From the NCBI RefSeq assembly GCF_000429465.1, contig NZ_AUBX01000009.1:682001-746000 (forward strand): DNA of 64,000 nucleotides, written 5' to 3'. Every line of letters starts with the position of its first letter. Position 1 is the first letter of the stretch. A program made the translations under genes and the position numbers. Of the stretch, positions 9,371 through 18,903 are shown piece by piece. Under the pieces are notes generated by a model. It did not search any database. It saw only the letters and a list, made by a program, of their open reading frames with translations, and had not been told where the DNA came from. Source of the DNA: Algoriphagus vanfongensis DSM 17529 (GTDB taxonomy: Bacteria; Bacteroidota; Bacteroidia; Cytophagales; Cyclobacteriaceae).

Positions 9371-12208
9371 TTAACTTCTATTTCTGATCTTCTGAGAGAA
9401 GAATTCCAAGCGCTCAGCCAATACCGCCAAACGGATAGGTTTGGTAAGGTAGTCATCCATTCCTGCATCGATTGCTTCCATGTAGTCGTCATCAAAAACA
9501 TTAGCAGAAAGACCGATAATAACTAAATCCTTTGTACCGTCGATTTTTCTGATTTCTTGAGAAGCTTCCAAGCCATTCATGACCGGCATCTGCACATCCA
9601 TCAGCACTATGTCAAAATGAGATTTTTTGACCATTTCTACAGCTTCTTTTCCATTTCTTGCTATTTCATATTCGAAGCCCAGCTGATCCAGCATCAAAAG
9701 CATCAATTGTAGATTGAGATCATTGTCCTCCGTCAAGAGGATTTTGAGTGGATGAAGTTTGCTATTTTGTCTTACTTCAGACCAGGAGATACTTTTCTTC
9801 GCTTGCTGCAAAGTAGATCGATCAAGGAGCTGCATCATAATCGAAAAACGGAAAGAAGAACCTTTGCCTTCTTCACTTTCTATCAGTAGTTCCCCTCCCA
9901 TCAGTTCCAGCAGCTTCTTAGCAATAGCCAAGCCCAGACCTGTCCCCTGGTAATTTCGGGTCGCAGAACTGTCAATTTGGTAAAAGGGATCGCTGAGGCG
10001 TTCGATATGTTCTTTTGATATTCCGATTCCTGTATCACGAACCAAGCAATTCAAGAAATAGGTACTTCCTCCTACAGAATCTAGCGTCAGAATTACGTCT
10101 ACTTTGCCATATTCAGGTGTAAACTTGATTGCATTTCCGACCAAATTGAGGAATATCTGATTGAGTTTGACTTTGTCTCCCTCCACCATAAACTCCTCCA
10201 CATTCGGTTTCTGAAAGGTAAAATCAATGTTTTTTTGCGCTGCAAGGCCCGCAAAAGACTTGGATTGAATTTCGAGTTCTTCGATCGGATTGTAGATTTC
10301 CTTGAATAATTCAGCTTTCCCCGCCTCAATTTTAGAGTAATCCAAGATATCCTTAATGATCCCCAGTAGCGTATTGCCTGAGTTTTTGATGATATCTACA
10401 TACTGCTTTTGAATCTTGCTAAGGTGCGTTTCCTCCAGCAAATCAATGATGCCTAATAGCCCGTTCATCGGCGTCCGGATTTCATGACTCATATTTGCCA
10501 AAAACTCTGACTTGGCCTTACTCGCCTGATCGGCAGCATTCATGGCGTCAACGAGTCCTTTTTCCCAGATTTTTTGTGAAGTGATGTCTTTGGAAATCGA
10601 CATCATTTTTTCAGAATCCAATGGGAAAAATCGCATTTCGAAATGTCTTTCCTTCCCAGAAGTGAGCAATTTCACTGTAACAGTTTGTATTGACTGATTC
10701 TCTCGCGCCTCGTCAAACGTCTTGCGCAATATTTTCGCTTCTGACTCCTCCACAAAATCCTCCAGATATTTCCCCAAAGAATCACGCGTAAATTCCTCCT
10801 GAGCCTCTTTGTCCTGTCCATGAAAATCAATCACGGCACCTTCATTGTCATAAATGAAAATGGTATCGGGAATATTTCCAATCAAAGTACGAAGACGGTT
10901 TTCACTCTCTACGAGATTAATCCGTGACTGATACTGATCTGTGATATCGGTGCAGATCCCCATCCCACCATTGAACCTTCCCTCTTCGTCAAAGATCAAT
11001 TTTTCAAACACACGAACCCGTATCTTTTTTCCATCTGCCCGTTCAAAATCATATTCGACATTGATCAGATCTTCTCCCTCCGACAGTGCTCCAAATACAA
11101 TTTCACGTACTTTGAGCGCATCTGGATCTTTGATAGGATACTTAAAGGCATCAATAAAATCCTGAGGACTATGACCCAATGTTTCCTCCACCTCTGGGCT
11201 TACACGGGTGATTTCTCCTTTGTAATCATGAAAAAAAACAAAGCCTTTCAGCTCATGAAGCAGCATTGACTGCTGGTCGAAAAGCTCCTGAATTTCCTTG
11301 ATACTTGCTTCTTGAGAGCGCTGAAAGTCCGTATTGCTTTTCAAAAAAACAGCAAAAAAGCCTACAGTAAGCACCAATAAGACTACAAAACCCAGAAAAA
11401 GAAAGAAATAGGTTTTATATATCCCACTAGTCAAACCTTCTGTAGGAATAGCAAAAATCAACGTCCCGTTTTTATTGGAAAGGATGAAACTAAAAGGATA
11501 CTGAGCTACAATGCCACTGGACTCGACTCCATTCCTGACCCAAGAAGCTTCATAAAAACCCTTCAGCCCAAGAGCAATATCCTCCATTAAAGCCGGAGTG
11601 TCTTGCGGATCCCAATCAATGGAATTATTTAATTTGAAAAGTTCGGAGTCAAAAATCATAAATTTTCCTCCGCCAGGATTCAAATAGTAATTGGTGACAT
11701 AGCCTTCGGTAAATTCCACGAGATTCAGCGAATACAAGACTCTGAACCCTTTTTTACCTAAGATCAAGTGGGAAAATTCCTTTTGATCCACTTGGGGAAA
11801 AGCTTTTTTACTCTGATTTCTAAAAAAATCATTTCTCTCATTCATCGAAAAGACCAGCACAGAGTCTTTCATGTCGACCCAAACCGAATCCAAAAGTTTG
11901 GGAAAACCATTGAAAAGTCTCCTGGCAGCATAGGTAAACTCCTCATCATAATCATCGAGCTCATGTCCGGGGTCTTCCAAAAAATTGATCAGTTCCTTGG
12001 ACTCCTCTTCAAAGCGTCTCACTTCCAGCTCCAGTCCTCTCGCCGCTAGTTCAGTTTGTTTGTTGAGAAACTCCTTCCTCGAGTCTATTTGGGTATTGAA
12101 AATGGCTGTAAAAAAGCTCAAACCCAAGATAATCACCAAGAGTACCAAGACAGAACCAATCACCACGGTTAGCCAAAAATCCAAACGAATGGGAAAGTTC
12201 TTCTTCAT
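9371..12208 (-). CDS. Hybrid sensor histidine kinase / response regulator
   Basis: The 945-residue inner-membrane protein has TM1 at about 13-37, an extracytoplasmic sensor region 38-263 and TM2 at about 264-288. Two PAS-like domains follow (about 315-425 and 438-550). HisKA carries the phospho-acceptor His575 in NMSHEIRTPMNG; HATPase_c has an N-box near NLVGNAIKF (689-697), DTGIGI (725-730) and GTGLGL (755-760). A C-terminal receiver domain has the phospho-acceptor Asp871 in LMDVQMPVMNG. There is no DNA-binding output, so the phosphate must be passed to another protein. The ATG overlaps the stop of the upstream lipoprotein gene by 1 bp (TGATG), so the two are coupled and the lipoprotein is a likely co-sensor (inference). 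Confidence 0.93.
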   Translation of the reverse strand: MKKNFPIRLDFWLTVVIGSVLVLLVIILGLSFFTAIFNTQIDSRKEFLNKQTELAARGLELEVRRFEEESKELINFLEDPGHELDDYDEEFTYAARRLFNGFPKLLDSVWVDMKDSVLVFSMNERNDFFRNQSKKAFPQVDQKEFSHLILGKKGFRVLYSLNLVEFTEGYVTNYYLNPGGGKFMIFDSELFKLNNSIDWDPQDTPALMEDIALGLKGFYEASWVRNGVESSGIVAQYPFSFILSNKNGTLIFAIPTEGLTSGIYKTYFFLFLGFVVLLVLTVGFFAVFLKSNTDFQRSQEASIKEIQELFDQQSMLLHELKGFVFFHDYKGEITRVSPEVEETLGHSPQDFIDAFKYPIKDPDALKVREIVFGALSEGEDLINVEYDFERADGKKIRVRVFEKLIFDEEGRFNGGMGICTDITDQYQSRINLVESENRLRTLIGNIPDTIFIYDNEGAVIDFHGQDKEAQEEFTRDSLGKYLEDFVEESEAKILRKTFDEARENQSIQTVTVKLLTSGKERHFEMRFFPLDSEKMMSISKDITSQKIWEKGLVDAMNAADQASKAKSEFLANMSHEIRTPMNGLLGIIDLLEETHLSKIQKQYVDIIKNSGNTLLGIIKDILDYSKIEAGKAELFKEIYNPIEELEIQSKSFAGLAAQKNIDFTFQKPNVEEFMVEGDKVKLNQIFLNLVGNAIKFTPEYGKVDVILTLDSVGGSTYFLNCLVRDTGIGISKEHIERLSDPFYQIDSSATRNYQGTGLGLAIAKKLLELMGGELLIESEEGKGSSFRFSIMMQLLDRSTLQQAKKSISWSEVRQNSKLHPLKILLTEDNDLNLQLMLLMLDQLGFEYEIARNGKEAVEMVKKSHFDIVLMDVQMPVMNGLEASQEIRKIDGTKDLVIIGLSANVFDDDYMEAIDAGMDDYLTKPIRLAVLAERLEFFSQKIRNRS

Positions 12209-13215
12209 CAGGTATCAAAATTAATTTTGATAGCATACCAATCGATCAATGTAAACTTGGTACTGATGGCATCCAGTAGAAAATCCTCTTCTTCAAACAC
12301 AAACTCCTCTTTACTTTCAAGCAAAAATGCTTTTGCCATCGCCCGCACCTCACGACTCTTACTATTGAAGAGGTTGAAATCGGAAATCCTGAAATTATCC
12401 GAGCGAATTGTCTCTCGATACACATGGTTTTTAAGAGGTGGTAGACTCAAAGCCTCAATAGCCGCAGAGGTGCCTCCCACGATATCTCCCTTCCCTGACA
12501 CCACCAAATAGTCTCCGGGCAGATTATCCAAAAACTCTTCGATAAACTGCTCAATCTGAATGTCTATTCCTATCACAGAAAATAACTCATCCTGCTCATA
12601 AACTGGATGCACCAATGACAGGATCCAGCCTTTGCCGGCAGGGTCAACGTAGGGATCAGGGATCCACACGGGGCCTTTCTCAGGATTGTGTGCCAAATCA
12701 CCTTCATAGTAGAAGTTAAAATCTGTCAGGTCGATACCCGAATCCAAAATATTGGGAGCATCATATGCAGGAAATACGCGCGACACCTGCTGAGCAGAAT
12801 TCACATAAACCTGAGCGACAATCTGAAACTTATAAAATGTAGAAGCGAAAGCCGAATCCAATGCATTGGTCATGCGAACTTCTTGCCTCGCACGCTCATA
12901 ATCGATGACATTCTCAGTAATGACTATCGAACTTTTGAGCGAATCCGAATCTGGTGTATTGGAGGAATAATACCCAGCAAAATGATAGCGGTCTGATTGA
13001 TGGGCCTGAAGTATTTGCTCTTTCTTTTGTAGAATTCGTTCATGATAATCAGCCAAATTGCTGATCTCTCCCATCAGGACTCTAGCTTGCACCTCAAATG
13101 ACTCGATCAATATTTCCAGTTGTTGCAGCTGCTCCTCTTTACTTGTAGACTCCTGACTGGAGCAAGACACTAGGGTAAAAAATACTAGAAAGAAGAGACT
13201 GGGTTTGAGGTTCAT
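12208..13215 (-). CDS. Lipoprotein with Cache-like sensor domain
   Basis: The 335-residue protein has a lipoprotein signal peptide with lipobox LVSC, making Cys18 the lipidated residue. A predicted coiled-coil segment (about 25-70, QLQQLEILIESFE) follows, then a region resembling an extracellular dCache/PDC ligand-binding fold. The latter is suggested by GWILSLVHPVYEQDELFSVI leading into GIDIQIEQFIEEFL, a pattern common in chemoreceptor and kinase sensors. It has no membrane-spanning helix beyond the signal. One base overlaps the hybrid kinase start, and the 79-residue gene is 21 bp upstream. I infer that it binds a small ligand in the periplasm and informs the kinase; no ligand can be predicted. 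Confidence 0.75.
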   Translation of the reverse strand: MNLKPSLFFLVFFTLVSCSSQESTSKEEQLQQLEILIESFEVQARVLMGEISNLADYHERILQKKEQILQAHQSDRYHFAGYYSSNTPDSDSLKSSIVITENVIDYERARQEVRMTNALDSAFASTFYKFQIVAQVYVNSAQQVSRVFPAYDAPNILDSGIDLTDFNFYYEGDLAHNPEKGPVWIPDPYVDPAGKGWILSLVHPVYEQDELFSVIGIDIQIEQFIEEFLDNLPGDYLVVSGKGDIVGGTSAAIEALSLPPLKNHVYRETIRSDNFRISDFNLFNSKSREVRAMAKAFLLESKEEFVFEEEDFLLDAISTKFTLIDWYAIKINFDT

Positions 13216-13236
13216 TCAAGGTGGCTTTGCGGAAAA

Positions 13237-13476
13237 TTAAAGATTTTCCACCTGAGCACGAAATGATTTGCCCATTTCGTTGAACCTTCCTTTTACTTGA
13301 TCAAAAAATTGCCCTTCAAAAAATACGTCTAGCTCCTTCTCTTCCAGCACATCATACTCATCCAACTTAAATGTCTGCTCCATAGGACCCAGCTCATATT
13401 TGATGATATATTTATTGTTCCAGGAGAATATGCTGATCCGCACATCCTCCCGAGACATTTCTTTGACTACCCTCAT
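13237..13476 (-). CDS. Small conserved-looking protein of unknown function (79 aa)
   Basis: This 79-residue acidic protein (IFSWNNKYIIKYELGPMEQT, VFFEGQFFDQVKGRFNEMGK) has no signal peptide, membrane helix or recognisable domain. It is supported as a real gene by its position: the start overlaps the OsmC stop by 4 bp and the stop is 21 bp before the lipoprotein start, all on the same strand. The sequence has a mixed alpha/beta look and a C-terminal amphipathic helix. Its function is not known; it could serve either the OsmC protein or the sensory genes. Confidence 0.7.
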   Translation of the reverse strand: MRVVKEMSREDVRISIFSWNNKYIIKYELGPMEQTFKLDEYDVLEEKELDVFFEGQFFDQVKGRFNEMGKSFRAQVENL

Positions 13477-13886
13477 GCTCTTCTCACTTCTGAGCTATAG
13501 GTTATAGTGGACTTAAGCGATGAGGCCACGGAGCAATATTTATCAACAGACAGTGCCACCACTTTGGCAAACTCCTCCTCAGTGGCATTGGGTGATACCA
13601 AGATAAATTTCAAATGGATGTCGGTGAAAAAAGCCGGTACCCCATCATTTCTGTCTCCTTCAACCTCCACAAAGAAGTCCAGTACCTCTTTCCTCTTCTT
13701 TTTCATCATCAATACTGCATCCACAGAGGCACAACCTCCCAAGGCAGAAAGTAGCATATCCATCGGAGACTGCGCTTTTTTCTGATCAGGATCATACATA
13801 TCCATCTGGACGACATTACCTTGAGGGTTGACAGATTCGTATTCATGATCTGCCTTCATTTTGACAGTTACATTTCTTTTAGCCAT
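13473..13886 (-). CDS. OsmC/Ohr family protein
   Basis: The 137-residue product has the OsmC fold with the two redox Cys residues expected of thiol peroxidases: Cys52 in ALGGCASVDAV and Cys118 in VDKYCSVASSL. OsmC/Ohr enzymes reduce organic hydroperoxides using lipoyl or thiol donors in the cytosol. The length is typical. This member resembles the YhfA-type branch (SPMDMLLSALGG), whose physiological substrate is less certain. It is 52 bp downstream of icmF and overlaps the 79-residue gene by 4 bp, so oxidative-stress protection may be co-expressed with the sensory genes. I see no promoter element in the 52-bp gap, so read-through from icmF is possible. Confidence 0.9.
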   Translation of the reverse strand: MAKRNVTVKMKADHEYESVNPQGNVVQMDMYDPDQKKAQSPMDMLLSALGGCASVDAVLMMKKKRKEVLDFFVEVEGDRNDGVPAFFTDIHLKFILVSPNATEEEFAKVVALSVDKYCSVASSLKSTITYSSEVRRA

Positions 13887-13938
13887 AGCTTTGATTATTA
13901 TTCTTTTTTGAAAATCTCCAATTTCGAGATTAAGTTCC

Positions 13939-16900
13939 TTACATATTTCTACGGTACTGCCCTCCTACTTCATAGAGAGCATGAGTGATCTGACCCAAAG
14001 AGCAATATTTACTCGCCTCCATCAATTGCTCAAATACATTTTCATTGCTTACAGCAGCTTTCTTCAAGGCTAGCAGCAATTCCCCCTCTTTGCCTTGATA
14101 AGCAGCGTGAAGGTTTCTCAAAGTATTGATCTGATCTTCTTTTTCAGACTGGGTAGCCCGGATGACTTCACCTGGGACGATGGTAGGAGAACCGTCACTG
14201 GACAAAAATGTGTTGACGCCAATGATAGGATACTCTCCTGTATGCTTCAATGTCTCATAATGAAGACTTTCTTCTTGGATTTTGCCACGCTGATACATGG
14301 TTTCCATAGCTCCTAGCACCCCTCCACGCTCTGTGATTCTATCAAATTCCAAATACACTGCCTCCTCTACCAAGTCTGTCAGTTCCTCGATGACAAAAGC
14401 TCCCTGCAATGGATTTTCGTTCTTAGCTAAGCCCAATTCTTTGTTGATAATCAATTGGATAGCCATGGCTCTCCGTACTGATGCTTCAGTTGGCGTGGTG
14501 ATAGCCTCATCATATGCATTAGTATGCAGAGAATTACAATTATCGTAGATCGCATAGAGTGCCTGCAAAGTCGTACGGATGTCGTTGAAATCGATCTCCT
14601 GTGCATGTAGCGATCTACCTGAAGTCTGAATATGGTATTTGAGCATCTGAGATCGCTCATTGGCTCCATACTTTAGCTTCATCGCTTTGGCCCAGATTCT
14701 TCTGGCCACTCGACCGATCACCGCGTATTCCGGATCAATCCCATTGGAAAAGAAGAAAGAAAGGTTTGGTGCAAAATCATTGACATCCATTCCTCTGGAA
14801 ACATAATACTCTACATAGGTGAATCCATTGGAAAGTGTTAAAGCCAATTGGGTAATCGGATTGGCTCCGGCCTCCGCGATATGATAGCCCGAAATAGAAA
14901 CTGAATAGAAATTGCGGACTTTGTTTTGGATAAAATAATTCTGAACATCCCCCATCAGTCTCAAGGAAAATTCTGTAGAAAAGATGCAGGTATTTTGAGC
15001 CTGATCTTCTTTGAGAATATCAGCTTGTACAGTTCCTCTAACTTTCGCGATGGTATCCGCTTTGATTTTTTGATAGATCTCTTGAGGCAAAACCTGATCA
15101 CCTGTCACACCCAGTAGCATCAGACCCAAACCGTCATTCCCCTCAGGTACAGCTGCATTGTATTGTGGTCTCGAGAGGTTCTTTTCCTTGTACAGTTGCT
15201 CTATCTTCGAGTTTATTTCCTCTTTCAGTCCATTTTCCCGGATATAGACTTCACACTGCTGATCAATCGCAGCATTGAGGAAGAAAGCCGTCATCGTTGC
15301 TGCAGGTCCATTGATTGTCATCGACACAGAGGTCAGGGGATCCACGAGATTGAACCCTGAATACAGCTTTTTAGCATCATCCAGACAGCATACGTTCACT
15401 CCAGAATTACCGATTTTGCCATAGATATCCGGTCTATAGTCAGGATCCTCCCCATAGAGGGTCACAGAATCAAAAGCAGTGGATAGCCTTTTGGCAGGCA
15501 TGTCTTTGGACACATAATGGAAGCGCTTATTGGTTCGCTCCGGACCACCTTCTCCGGCAAACATCCTAGTCGGGTCCTCCCCTTCTCTTTTAAAAGGAAA
15601 TACGCCCGCGGTGTAAGGAAACTTACCAGGGACATTTTCTCTTAGACCCCACTTGAGTAATTCGCCCCATGCCTCATATTTTGGCAGGGAAACTTTAGGA
15701 ATACGCGATTCGGACAGCGAAGTATGATATGTCTTGATTCTGATTTCCTTGTCTCGAACTTTAAACACATAGTAATCATCCGCATAGTTAGCCTGCTCTG
15801 TTGGCCAGTCCTCCAGCCATTTTTTGTTTTTGGGATCTAGCCCGAGAGCTACTTGCGCATAGACTTCTTCCAGTTCTTTGATCAGCCTATCCTTGTCTGC
15901 CACATCCATCTGTTGGATTGCCTGAATGGATTTCTGGATAGAATAAAGTTGCTGAGCGATTTCCTTTTGATCTTCTACCCATTGATCATAGTTTCTATTG
16001 GTCTCTGTGATCTCAGATAGATAGCGCGTTCTGGCCGGTGGAATGATGTAAATTTTTTCAGACTCTCCGGCGGTCAGTTCAAAAGTACTTTCAAATCCAT
16101 CATAAGATTGCGAGATCCGCTGAATGATAGACTTGTACAGGCTATTCATTCCTGGGTCATTGAATTGTGAAGCGATGGTGCCAAAAACCGGGAGGTCTTC
16201 ATCGTTCGCTTCCCAAAGATTATGATTGCGCTTGTATTGCTTTTTGACATCTCGAATAGCGTCCAAAGCTCCTCTTTTATCGAATTTGTTGAGCGCTATC
16301 ACATCTGCGAAATCCAACATGTCGATTTTTTCCAGCTGGGATGCAGCACCGTATTCGGGTGTCATCACATAGAGAGAAAGATCAGAGTGATCGGTGATCT
16401 CCGTATCGGATTGACCGATACCGGAAGTTTCCAAAATCACCAAATCAAACCCGGCTGCTTTGACTGTATCTACAGCATCCTGTACATATTTAGAAAGGGC
16501 CAAATTCGACTGTCTGGTAGCCAAAGAACGCATAAAAATGCGAGGATGATTGATAGAGTTCATCCGAATTCGATCTCCCAAAAGCGCTCCACCTGTCTTT
16601 CTTTTTGAGGGATCTACAGAGATGATAGCCATAGTTTTGTCCTCAAAGTCCATCAGAAAACGACGAACCAACTCATCTACTAAGGAGGATTTCCCTGCTC
16701 CACCCGTACCAGTGATTCCCAAAATAGGAATTTTGGATTGCAGGCTCTGGCTCCGCACTTTCTCCAAAAGCAACTGAGATTCCTCTGGAAAATTCTCAAA
16801 TGCTGAGATGGCACGAGCGATTGTCTGCTTGTCATTTTTATCCAACAGGTGATCAGCCGAGATATTTTCACCTACTGCGAAGTCGGCCTTTTGAACCAAG

Positions 16901-17316
16901 TCATTGATCATTCCCTGAAGCCCAAGCGCTCTGCCGTCATCTGGTGAATAGATTCTGGCAATGCCATAGTCGTGCAGCTCTTGGATTTCATCTGGCAATA
17001 TGGTACCTCCCCCGCCTCCAAAAATCTGAATATGTCCCGCTCCTTTTTCTTGTAGCAGGTCATACATATATTTGAAAAACTCCACATGGCCACCTTGATA
17101 GGATGTGATGGCGATTGCTTGCACATCCTCCTGAATCGCACAATCCACGATTTCCTGTACAGAGCGATTGTGTCCCAAATGAATCACTTCACATCCCGTA
17201 GACTGTATGATCCGCCTCATGATATTGATGGCGGCATCGTGTCCGTCAAACAAAGATGCGGCGGTGACTATTCTGATGTGGTTTTTGGGTTTATAGATCT
17301 CTGGTGTGATAGACAT
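13939..17316 (-). CDS. icmF: Fused isobutyryl-CoA mutase (B12 domain, GTPase chaperone, mutase)
   Basis: The 1125-residue adenosylcobalamin enzyme interconverts isobutyryl-CoA and n-butyryl-CoA. The domain order is that of IcmF: B12-binding domain first (residues 1-145, with cobalt ligand His26 in FDGHDAA and a GGGGG loop near 100-104); a MeaI-type G-protein (about 195-430, P-loop GTGGAGKS at 203-210); then the mutase TIM barrel (about 540-1125, with YTAGVFPF and [13 protein letters not shown]). The Phe in GVFPF where methylmalonyl-CoA mutase has Tyr (TRGPYA) supports a non-carboxylated substrate. The built-in GTPase replaces a separate MeaB chaperone. It is divergent from a CoA-transferase gene at 17539. 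Pivalyl- or isovaleryl-CoA use cannot be excluded from sequence. Confidence 0.93.
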   Translation of the reverse strand: MSITPEIYKPKNHIRIVTAASLFDGHDAAINIMRRIIQSTGCEVIHLGHNRSVQEIVDCAIQEDVQAIAITSYQGGHVEFFKYMYDLLQEKGAGHIQIFGGGGGTILPDEIQELHDYGIARIYSPDDGRALGLQGMINDLVQKADFAVGENISADHLLDKNDKQTIARAISAFENFPEESQLLLEKVRSQSLQSKIPILGITGTGGAGKSSLVDELVRRFLMDFEDKTMAIISVDPSKRKTGGALLGDRIRMNSINHPRIFMRSLATRQSNLALSKYVQDAVDTVKAAGFDLVILETSGIGQSDTEITDHSDLSLYVMTPEYGAASQLEKIDMLDFADVIALNKFDKRGALDAIRDVKKQYKRNHNLWEANDEDLPVFGTIASQFNDPGMNSLYKSIIQRISQSYDGFESTFELTAGESEKIYIIPPARTRYLSEITETNRNYDQWVEDQKEIAQQLYSIQKSIQAIQQMDVADKDRLIKELEEVYAQVALGLDPKNKKWLEDWPTEQANYADDYYVFKVRDKEIRIKTYHTSLSESRIPKVSLPKYEAWGELLKWGLRENVPGKFPYTAGVFPFKREGEDPTRMFAGEGGPERTNKRFHYVSKDMPAKRLSTAFDSVTLYGEDPDYRPDIYGKIGNSGVNVCCLDDAKKLYSGFNLVDPLTSVSMTINGPAATMTAFFLNAAIDQQCEVYIRENGLKEEINSKIEQLYKEKNLSRPQYNAAVPEGNDGLGLMLLGVTGDQVLPQEIYQKIKADTIAKVRGTVQADILKEDQAQNTCIFSTEFSLRLMGDVQNYFIQNKVRNFYSVSISGYHIAEAGANPITQLALTLSNGFTYVEYYVSRGMDVNDFAPNLSFFFSNGIDPEYAVIGRVARRIWAKAMKLKYGANERSQMLKYHIQTSGRSLHAQEIDFNDIRTTLQALYAIYDNCNSLHTNAYDEAITTPTEASVRRAMAIQLIINKELGLAKNENPLQGAFVIEELTDLVEEAVYLEFDRITERGGVLGAMETMYQRGKIQEESLHYETLKHTGEYPIIGVNTFLSSDGSPTIVPGEVIRATQSEKEDQINTLRNLHAAYQGKEGELLLALKKAAVSNENVFEQLMEASKYCSLGQITHALYEVGGQYRRNM

Positions 17317-17538
17317 TGATATTGGGTATATTCTTTACGCTGTAATCTAAATTTGGGAAAACCGACAATCGATTTTCATCTGCGAATATAGCAAATTATG
17401 AAGCTGGCTCGGACTGATCAGAGATTCAAAACAAAATAATATTTGGAGCAGAAAGTTGAGAATCATCCCAAACCTTGATTTTTGTCAGCAATATTTTAGA
17501 AATTAGAAAAGTACTTTGACCTCATAACTTTTAAAACT

Positions 17539-18831
17539 ATGCTCAACTATACCACTCCGGAAGAGGCAGTCAAAATCATCGAAAGCCATCAGCGTGTCTT
17601 TGTCCATGGCAGTGCCGCTACCCCGACGACCTGTCTCCATGCCTTGGCAGCCAGGAGAGAAGAACTGAAAAATGTAGAAATCGTAGCGATCACTACACTA
17701 GGCGACATGCCTCTCGTGGCTCCAGAGTGTAAAGGGAGCTTTTTCATGAATTCACTTTTCGTTTCCACCAATGTACGCCAAGCTGTCAACTCTGATCAGG
17801 GAGGCTATGTTCCTATTTTCCTTTCAGAAATCGGCTATCTTTTCCGGAACAAGATTTTACCGATTGATGTAGCTATCATTCAGGTTTCCGAGCCTGATGC
17901 ACATGGCTATTGCTCCCTCGGCACATCAGTAGATATCGCAAGACCTGCAGTGGACACAGCACGATACATCATCGCCCAAGTCAACAAACAAATGCCCCGA
18001 ACTCACGGGGACGGACATATACACTCTTCGAGATTCACCCATGCAGTCTATGTAGATGAGCCCTTACCGGAAGTGGACTATGCCGAAAAAATCACCGATA
18101 AAGAGATTCAGATCGGCTATCATATCGCTAGTCTAATTGAGGATCAATCCACTCTACAAATGGGCATTGGCGCTATTCCAGATGCAGTTCTGAATGCACT
18201 TCACCATCACAAAGATTTGGGAATCCATACCGAGATGTTTTCCAATGGTATTTTGGACCTGATGAAAAGTGGTGCGGTCACCAACTCCTTTAAGAAAAAG
18301 CATCCTGGCAAAGTAGTAGCTGCTTTTGCAGCAGGAACCAACGAACTCTATGAGGTACTGCATGACAATCCGGAATTTTCATTTCATGAAGCAGCCTATG
18401 TCAATGACACCCATGTGATCCGCAAAAACCCAAAAGTGATCTCTATCAATTCCTGCGTAGAAATAGACCTGACCGGCCAAGTTTGTGCCGATTCCATCGG
18501 AAGTTTTCACTATTCAGGAGTGGGAGGACAAATGGATTTTATGAGAGGCGCCTCCCTATCTGTTGGCGGCAAGCCCATCATGGCATTGACTACGACGACT
18601 AAAAAAGGAGCTTCTAAAATCGTCCCTTTTCTCAAAGAAGGTGCAGGTGTCGTGACCACCCGAGCCCACATGCAGTACGTCGTGACAGAGTTTGGGATCG
18701 CCAATCTCTATGGTAAAAATCTAAGGCAGCGCGCCTACGAACTCATGAGGATTGCTCATCCTGACCATCATGAGATGCTCGAGCAAGCAATCATCGCAAG
18801 GTTCGGGAGCTTTATATATCCATTTAGATAA
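17539..18831 (+). CDS. Acetyl-CoA hydrolase/transferase family protein
   Basis: The 430-residue product belongs to the class I CoA-transferase group of acetyl-CoA hydrolases and 4-hydroxybutyrate/butyryl CoA-transferases. Characteristic segments are RVFVHGSAATPTTCLHAL near the N-terminus, LQMGIGAIPDAVLNAL (about 205-220), HTEMFSNGILDLM, and the C-terminal GVVTTRAHMQYVVTEFGIAN. Such enzymes move CoA between short acyl groups (acetate, butyrate, 4-hydroxybutyrate) or hydrolyse it. It is transcribed divergently from icmF across a 222-bp spacer, which suggests a shared role in short- or branched-chain acyl-CoA handling (inference). A partial promoter element (TACTTTG) lies at about 17512-17518. 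The exact donor and acceptor are unresolved. Confidence 0.9.
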   Translation: MLNYTTPEEAVKIIESHQRVFVHGSAATPTTCLHALAARREELKNVEIVAITTLGDMPLVAPECKGSFFMNSLFVSTNVRQAVNSDQGGYVPIFLSEIGYLFRNKILPIDVAIIQVSEPDAHGYCSLGTSVDIARPAVDTARYIIAQVNKQMPRTHGDGHIHSSRFTHAVYVDEPLPEVDYAEKITDKEIQIGYHIASLIEDQSTLQMGIGAIPDAVLNALHHHKDLGIHTEMFSNGILDLMKSGAVTNSFKKKHPGKVVAAFAAGTNELYEVLHDNPEFSFHEAAYVNDTHVIRKNPKVISINSCVEIDLTGQVCADSIGSFHYSGVGGQMDFMRGASLSVGGKPIMALTTTTKKGASKIVPFLKEGAGVVTTRAHMQYVVTEFGIANLYGKNLRQRAYELMRIAHPDHHEMLEQAIIARFGSFIYPFR

Positions 18832-18903
18832 AAAGTAATCTGTTTGAAAGGTTTTATTCGGTGACTTAGTAGATTAGCAGGATACTCTAAACCCTCCTAA
18901 CCT

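Noticed and set aside
16222..16608. 128-codon frame antisense to icmF
   Set aside because: Lies wholly inside a well-supported gene on the other strand and resembles no protein.
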